Shown here in pieces: positions 57,774 through 64,000 of a DNA stretch of 64,000 bases. The notes under the pieces were generated by a model. It was given only the letters and a program-made list of their open reading frames with translations. It searched no databases and was not told where the DNA came from. Position 1 is the stretch's first letter, and each line of letters begins with the position of its first letter. The translations under genes were made by a program, and so were the position numbers. This stretch comes from Gerris lacustris (Eukaryota; Arthropoda; Insecta; Hemiptera; Gerridae): NCBI GenBank assembly GCA_951217055.1, contig OX578281.1, positions 25,889,101-25,953,100 of the forward strand, read 5' to 3'.

Positions 57774-58589
57774 TGTTGTTTTCTTTTAATTAGTCTGTTT
57801 TATTGTTTGTGTTTATCATTTTTAAAAGTAGAGTAGAGAGTTGGCACTTTACTTTAATATTTTATTATGGAGCTAATGTTCTTCCTTTAATTAAATTATT
57901 GTTTATTGTTTGTGCTTTAACTCATCTCTAACTCACTGATGGATCATAAACTTCAGTCCATTAGAACATCGACTGACAGCTTCCGTTTATAAATTTAAAA
58001 ACTAATCTATTTATGAACTTAATCATAAACCTAAAAAGAGTTAAGTTGATACACATGACAACCATCTCTCCACAAAACCTAAAATTGTTCTGAACTTAAC
58101 AACCGCTAATTATATAACACCTAAAATCTTCAATCCATGAACTTATTTTGACCACACTTAGGGACTTAATCATAATTATAACAAGAGACAATTCATAACT
58201 TGAAACTATTAAGAATTGAAACTTAAATTAATCTATAATTCTATATTTTACTCTTTTGGAAAGGTTGTACACAAATGTAAGTCTTATTTTTAATTGTATT
58301 ACAAATAAGTCATAATTTTATCATAACATATCATTATATTGTTTTATATACTTATTTTAATTGTATTTAAAAATAAAACATGATCAGCGTAATACTACAA
58401 TTTGAAAAGTTTAATTTCTCAGTTTTATAAGAACTTGCATTTTCATTGGAAATACATTGTGTGAACGTTCCAGGTTTCTAGGTCTAGGTAGTCGAAAAAT
58501 GGGGTAAACATGTTATTAACAACATTGAACCTCACAAACAAGGGAAATTAAATTATTAAAAATTGGTCTGAACAACTCAGAAAAACTTT
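57774..58589. other. AT-rich non-coding stretch
   Basis: No gene or clear element. Confidence 0.45.
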
Positions 58590-59030
58590 CTCATAATAAG
58601 AGTTCATAATTACTTAGCCCAGTGTTTTCCATTTATTATTATAGTTTTCGAGTTTTTGTAGGTGCATTTAATTATCATTGAACTTTTTATGCAAATGTAT
58701 CTTAAAAATAATTTCTCCTCGGTAGGGAATCGAACCCTGCCTCTCTCCGTCCGCATTTAAAGCGCCTTATATCGTTAGATTTGTAATTAAATTGACTACA
58801 TTTTATAATTTTTTAATCAACATCGTCGGAACCTTTGTCAAAAAAATCATTATTTGAAATAATTGTTTTTTCAGAGTTTTTGTGGGGTAGTACCCCCAAA
58901 TCTATTTCTCGATTTCGCCTCGGGGTACGACAGACAGATATTTAAAAAAAAAAACAAACCCTTTTTTAGACTCAGGGGTCCTCAAAACGTGTAAATCCAT
59001 CAAATTTTCGCGATATCACAATACTCTCTC
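58590..59030 (-). mobile_element. Family A copy
   Basis: ATAATTACTTAGCCCAGTGT, CTCGGTAGGGAATCGAACCC, TATATCGTTAGATTTGTAAT, TACGACAGACAGATATTTAA and CTCAAAACGTGTAAATCC are in order. On the minus strand GGCAGGGTTCGATTCCCTAC is a textbook Pol III B box, so the family includes a tRNA-derived head. No cloverleaf with a paired acceptor stem can be drawn. Confidence 0.65.
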
Positions 59031-59554
59031 TTTATATTAAAAAGAACTTCTCGGCAGGGAATTGACTGTAAAAATCCTGTAATAAAGTGAAGCAAATAGT
59101 TGCGATTCGTACAGGACAATATAGTTATAATTAATAGATAAAGTTATAAGTGGCCACTGATAATAGTACTTGACTGTGGTTGATTGGTCAGTGAACGGGT
59201 CATTCCGGCCTACTGACCGAAATATAAAACCGCGTACTGGACTCGACCATCTAATTCTAGGTAATTGCCTTTATTGCTCGGAGCTCTGACCGCAAGTAAA
59301 GGATTCGAGTTTCTCCTAATAATTCACCCGTCCTTTGAGGTTTCATATTAATGATGTCAGTAGAACCCCTCAAAGCAACTTGCCCGAATTTCCAGCTAGA
59401 AATTTATTTCATTTTAGTCAAGGGTAACATTTTTTAAAAAATTGATTCATGACATTTTTAGTTTATGCGTTTAGCTTGTTCGGTCTAGTTTTCTTATTAC
59501 CATCTGTGACGCTAACTCGGTCTTCGGTCGGAAAAGCATGTATAAAATGTAAAA
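59031..59554. other. Non-coding stretch
   Basis: Begins with AACTTCTCGGCAGGGAATTG (a second, partial B-box-like word). Otherwise no named content. Confidence 0.35.
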
Positions 59555-59559
59555 ATGTA

Positions 59560-59802
59560 CAAGAAACTTACATTTTTTTACGCATTTTTAGGGTTTTGTA
59601 GACCTCGAGCCTCCTGTTTCAAGGTTTTCCCTTCTTGGAGGCTCTTTGATTTTACAAACATATATGTATATTTTAAATATCTGTTAAATACTATTATTAA
59701 ATTATGTATATTTTTTGTTTGTTTTATTCTTTGTAATATGTTGTATAATATGTTTTGAATCAAATAAAAATAAATTACTTACTTACTTACTTACTTACTT
59801 CT
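59560..59802 (+). mobile_element. LINE 3' end with (TTAC)n tail
   Basis: The tail TTTTGAATCAAATAAAAATA then AATTACTTACTTACTTACTT (59,753-59,802) has the AATAAA-plus-tetranucleotide structure of non-LTR elements that end in microsatellites. The upstream TTTCAAGGTTTTCCCTTCTT, GGAGGCTCTTTGATTTTAC block would be its 3' UTR. No reverse-transcriptase frame is attached. (TTAC)n is not simply the complement of the TAAG tail at 31.25 kb; it is in the same register of a different family or orientation. Confidence 0.5.
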
Positions 59803-59809
59803 CAAAACC

Positions 59810-60040
59810 CTAATGCCGAGGGTGATGTCCGTCTGTCCGTCGCTCTTTGGTTCATAGCGCTCGAACCGTTTAAGCTAATGAGCTGAAATTTGAAACACTG
59901 GACAACTTTTGGACCACACACCCAACCACAAGGAAAATATACAGAAGTTAGAAATTAAATATGCGCATTTGCTATTCGCAAAAATTTATATATTTTTTTA
60001 AATTTCGAGTGGGGTATAAAATGAAAGCTGCTGAATAGTA
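59810..60040. mobile_element. Decayed element fragment
   Basis: GTCCGTCTGTCCGTCGCTCT then TTGGTTCATAGCGCTCGAAC is related inversely to 51,740-51,790. GGGGTATAAAATG is at the right. Confidence 0.4.
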
Positions 60041-60066
60041 GGTTTCAATTGATGCGTCTAAAATAG

Positions 60067-60130
60067 TTGTGGTTTTACAGACTTCGTGGTTTTACAGACT
60101 TCGTGGTTTTACAGACTTCGTTTACAGACT
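60067..60130. repeat. 17-bp tandem repeat, 3.5 units
   Basis: GTGGTTTTACAGACTTC repeated three times exactly, then a partial TTTACAGACTT. Confidence 0.9.
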
Positions 60131-63100
60131 TATAACATAATTTTAATAAAAGTCGTTAGAGAAAATCGGTCCTGTAGAACCGATTTTGTGGCCGAGATGT
60201 GTCCCTGATAAAAATGCTCCGGTATTTAAATTCATCATCACTATGTATAATATAGGCAAGTTTAGTTCAAGTCTGCACTGTGCAACCGAATTTTTAATTT
60301 TCATTATTATTAAGAATCTAAGAAGAGCCAAAGCAAATATCGATCCTTAGCCTAAAGCATGGTAAAAACTCAACCTAGCCTACCTTTATTTTTTTCTGCC
60401 GTTGTTATAGAACCGTTGTGTTTTAGTTGTTAGCTCATCTACCGTCATCAAATGTTTTCTAACCTGGTAAAAGACCAAGCTCGTCTTTGTCTCCTCCAGA
60501 TAGGCGATGTTGGTTCTTGCAAACCGAGATCGGCGAACTAGGTTCCCATGTGTATAACTCGTTTAAAATAATTAATATATGTCAAACGTATTAGCCTATT
60601 TATGATACCCAAGAAAATGGCTCTTTATCATCCTCATTTTCAACTTCTTGTTTGAAATTGCGCTTATAGGATATTGACCAAGAAATAAAACTTATAAGTA
60701 CGTGACTTTTTGCCTGTTCGTAAACCTATTTGTTCGTAAACTGATGTTTCACTTTAATTGTTATGCTGGTTATAGATATTACATGATTTTCGACGGCTAT
60801 TACACCGGAAAAGAAGACATTGGATTAAGTAAGAAAATTGGCAAAGGAGAAGATTATAGCAGTATAGAGTGTCTAAGGGTTGACAGTAGAATTGTGTTGG
60901 TTTGTTTAAGTGGGACAGGCAGCGGTAACACCAACCTAACACGGTATGTCACAGGTATAACTTCTCTGTTACTTTGTTGGCATTATTGTAGTTTTTATAA
61001 AAGAGTCGCTAGTTTTTACAGTTTGCGGAGAGGTAAACAGAGAATGGTAACGGTATAAGACTAGACGCAGACCTACAGTTCGCATTCATAGCTAACACTG
61101 GCAAACTAGACCTAATGACGCGGGGCCGGCCTACTGTCTTTCCTTATAACTCAACCGCTCTTCACCCGCCATTTAGAAGATCAAAACCGCTTCGCTTAGC
61201 CATGAATAAAAAAATAAACCAAAAGTAAACTCTGTCATCTTTCTTCTTTGTCATCATACTTCATATAGGTACGTACTAAATAAAGAGAGAAACGATATTG
61301 TGCGCGAACAATTCGATTTTTTTTTTTTTTTAATCGAGTTCATATATTTTGTAAATTTAACGATAATTAAAAGTAATATGCTGATAATGGAATTCAGGAT
61401 CTTTGAAAAGCTTAGATTCATAAAATATTTTCTACTTTATCTGTTTAAGTACAAATAATTTCAAGATAAAAAGAACTTTTTATGTACTACGTTTCTAAAT
61501 TTTCTGTTGAATCGTGTGTAATGTTGATAATATAATTGTTATTGTTATATAATATATAATGTGAAAAAAAAAATAGTTCCGAATTTATTTACTTCACATA
61601 AATGATAACCATCTAGAGAGCTGATCTTAAACCTATAAAAGGACAAATCTTTGCACAACGGATCTCCCCCAACACCAAATCTAAAGCGTGCCATCGATAT
61701 ATTTGAAATAATATAAATAATATAATCGATATTTCCTGTTTTGCTGTCATTCGCAATGTTTATCACAAATTTGAAACCCGTCAAAATGAAGATTGCGTAA
61801 ATATGACATGGCAAAACAAATAAAATAACTTGCGGATTTTTTCCGAACTAACTTTTCGGACAGCAAAATTTGCTGAAAACAAATTATATTCTGCTGAAAG
61901 ATGGCTAAAAGTATTAAAATAATGCATCGTCATCGTGTTCTGAGCTATGCTAAAAGTTTCAAATGTCTAGCTATTCGGGAAGTTAGTTAGAAATCGATTG
62001 CAAGATTTGTACCGGACAAACAAGCAAAAAAAAAACAAACTTTATATCTTTTATATTTATATCTTTCTTTATTATTATGGACATTCCTTCTGAAAAAATA
62101 CAAAAATACAAAAAACCCAGCAGAAAATAAATTGTATTTTCATACCAAATGTAAGCAATTAACATGGAACGTACTTGTTCTAAAGTGTATACGCATGCAT
62201 GGTTAAGGCTGTTTTTTATTTGATGTATTAATCAATACTATTTATACCTAGCTACTGTTTCATTGATGTACACCCTTTTACGTTATTATTTGAAACAATC
62301 GGATTATAAACCCGATTTTCATTAAAAATTGACAACGTCGAGCCTCTAATAGTTCGTTCTATTCAGGTTCTACAGTATTTATTAAAATATATCTACTTTT
62401 ATAGACATTTCTTAAAAGATTTTTACTTAATGTAGAGATATTTCTCTTTAAATCGGACTTTTGTAGCTAATTTAATCTTTAAAAAATCTTCTCCCAAACT
62501 ATTCTGGACTATTATTAATATTATTGTTATTTGAACTTATACCTTATTGTATTAGTCTTAAATGGTATCATAATATTATTTTCGGTAAAGGTCGAACAAA
62601 TAAGAAAAAAACAGGCTGGTTGGTTCACTCAACCCGGATCCAGAAAAAAAAATCCTCTAAAAGAATGACTGATAGCACAATAAACAAAAAAAATCGAAAC
62701 TTTTGTTTTTAGCCTAGAAAAAAAGTATTATAAATAATAGCATTGAAAAAAAAAGATTACATGACTATGAAGGTAAGCTTTAACAAATAACTTGCTGTTT
62801 ATTTCGGTAACATATTATCGATGAGAAACCAGTTAAACAGGTATAAATATAACTTAACTAAAAACAATTTAATTTTTAACAAATTACCATTTAACTGGAA
62901 ACCATTATTCAGTGGTTTACTTCACAACTAACTATGTGTAGTTCTAAAAATAACCGCTTACTAAACAGCAGCACTATACGGGATAACTAAGTATTGAATT
63001 GATTGTTTCAAGTTTTTTTTATATTTTTATTGCTTTTAGGTGTGACTTGTGTTTATTTAAATTTGTTCATGGTAAAGTAGATTTATCATTATTCTATTAA

Positions 63101-63884
63101 ATTAATTTATAAAAATTATTATCAATAAAATTACTTAAGTAAGCAAATAATATTTGTATGCAAGTAATAGTTAGAGTACTCGGAGCCCCATCGATAAAAT
63201 ACAGAAGCCGGTATTACATAGGTTTGTGTATAATAATAATGAAAATAAAAGAACGATCCTAGGAGGGATCGAAATATCACAAAAGTAAAGCTTTTGATTT
63301 AAAGGGCCCAATTACTCAAGAAATGAAAATAATTTCCCAACACTATTATAGTATAGTCAATAGTCATGAATAATTATGAGAATAAATTATTATAAAAACT
63401 ACATAAATACAAATAGATGACACTATTTTATAGATTTCCTTAATTCAATATTTTTACCTGATTAATTAAGTTATCAAAGATTAAAACTAAATTAATTAAC
63501 TAATATCTGATTATTGTATTGTCATGGGAAATACATAATCTGTGCAAGTTTAAGCTTTCTGAGAAGTGGGTAATATTTAGAATACAAGATTTGGAGACAA
63601 GTCAAGTTAAATAAAAAAATAAAAAAAGTGTAAAACACACAAAGTTCACAAATTTAAACTATGACTCAAAGAAACTTCAACAAGTTTGGCAGAAACTCTT
63701 CTTGTTACAAGTCTTACTAATTTTTAGGAAGAAAGTTTTAACATGATCGTAGATTTGATTAATTTCCTAAAATATGAGACTTATGAAAAAATCCTGAAGA
63801 ACCTTTTTTTTGTTTTTTAGACCAAGACTAGCTGTATTTATTTAATTTTTTTAAAGATTTTTTCTAAAAAAAAACTAAAAATTC
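60131..63884. other. AT-rich non-coding stretch
   Basis: A hairpin AAAATCGGT...ACCGATTTT lies at 60,164-60,186. The phrase ATTGATGTACACCCTTTTA at 62,263 is shared with 1,591. An open frame of 118 codons at 60,702-61,058 has no ATG-plus-splice support and no domain. No exon is convincing. Confidence 0.4.
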
Positions 63885-63912
63885 TAGGGGGGGGGGGGGG
63901 GGGGGGGGGGGG
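63885..63912. repeat. Poly-G tract
   Basis: About 27 G. The length is uncertain because such runs are poorly sequenced. Confidence 0.9.
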
Positions 63913-64000
63913 CGAAAAGCGCAATTTTTAAGCACATATGACGCAAAGATGTATTGGTACAAAAACCAACCAAAAAATAGTATATTATGTTACTAGACTG
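63913..64000 (+). repeat. Family F repeat fragment at window edge
   Basis: GCGAAAAGCGCAATTTTTAA, GACGCAAAGATGTATTGGTA and CAAAAACCAACC match the 45.36-kb copy. It continues past the window. Confidence 0.45.

Noticed and set aside
58715..58800. tRNA gene on the minus strand
   Set aside because: The B box and T-arm are good, but no pairing 7-bp acceptor stem or proper anticodon arm can be drawn. The same sequence is part of a dispersed element.
60702..61058. 118-codon open frame on the plus strand
   Set aside because: It has no recognisable domain, the composition is like neighbouring non-coding DNA, and no splice or start context supports it.

Overview
This 64 kb window looks like intergenic and intronic DNA from an AT-rich arthropod genome, most likely an insect. 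The basis is base composition, about 90-nt GT-AG introns, short coding exons in long non-coding DNA, an insect-type non-LTR retrotransposon end, tRNA-derived SINE-like elements, hAT miniature elements and many microsatellites. I cannot name the species. There is no bacterial gene organisation, no operon, no CRISPR array, and no rRNA or intact tRNA gene.

Host coding sequence is scarce. At 1,635-1,960 (minus strand) lies a small two-exon gene model for a basic single-pass membrane microprotein of about 77 residues. At 52,974-53,121 (plus strand) lies a convincing first coding exon of 49 codons, with a GC-richer leader and a GTACGT donor. I found no downstream exon, so it may be separated from the next exon by a long intron. 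Two weaker candidate coding segments lie at 7,211-7,498 and 15,925-16,110.

Most of the rest is mobile-element debris, almost all non-autonomous. The dominant family (called C here) has 18-19 full or partial copies. One end is a GCTTCCG...CGGAAGC hairpin. The other end carries the motif GTGGCACATAGCTTCC. One copy (about 42.7-44.06 kb) has its end amplified into about 14 tandem 61-bp units. Another group is packed in both orientations between 50.3 and 52.2 kb. Family A has a tRNA-like segment and copies at 28.1 and 58.6 kb; the first sits inside a 1.74-kb hAT-like element (27,629-29,368). Two tiny hAT elements with perfect 8-bp target duplications sit side by side at 54.85 and 55.14 kb. Foldback and inverted-repeat elements occur near 0.5, 2.3, 3.8, 10.3, 20.9, 21.8, 26.3, 28.8, 29.7, 31.4, 34.8, 47.5, 50.1 and 57.3 kb. 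LINE remnants lie at 30.64-31.27 kb (frameshifted reverse-transcriptase C-terminus), at about 59.56-59.80 kb (3' tail) and probably at 41.63-41.94 kb.

Tandem repeats are abundant. Units of 10, 17, 19, 20, 26, 30, 41, 60, 61, about 74, about 135 and about 300 bp are present, along with (AT)n, poly-G, TCTG, TTAC and TAA/ACT tracts. No intact transposase or reverse transcriptase is encoded here. The elements in this window could not have mobilised themselves and would depend on enzymes encoded elsewhere. Coordinates of element ends are by eye and usually good to within a few bases, or tens of bases for decayed copies.
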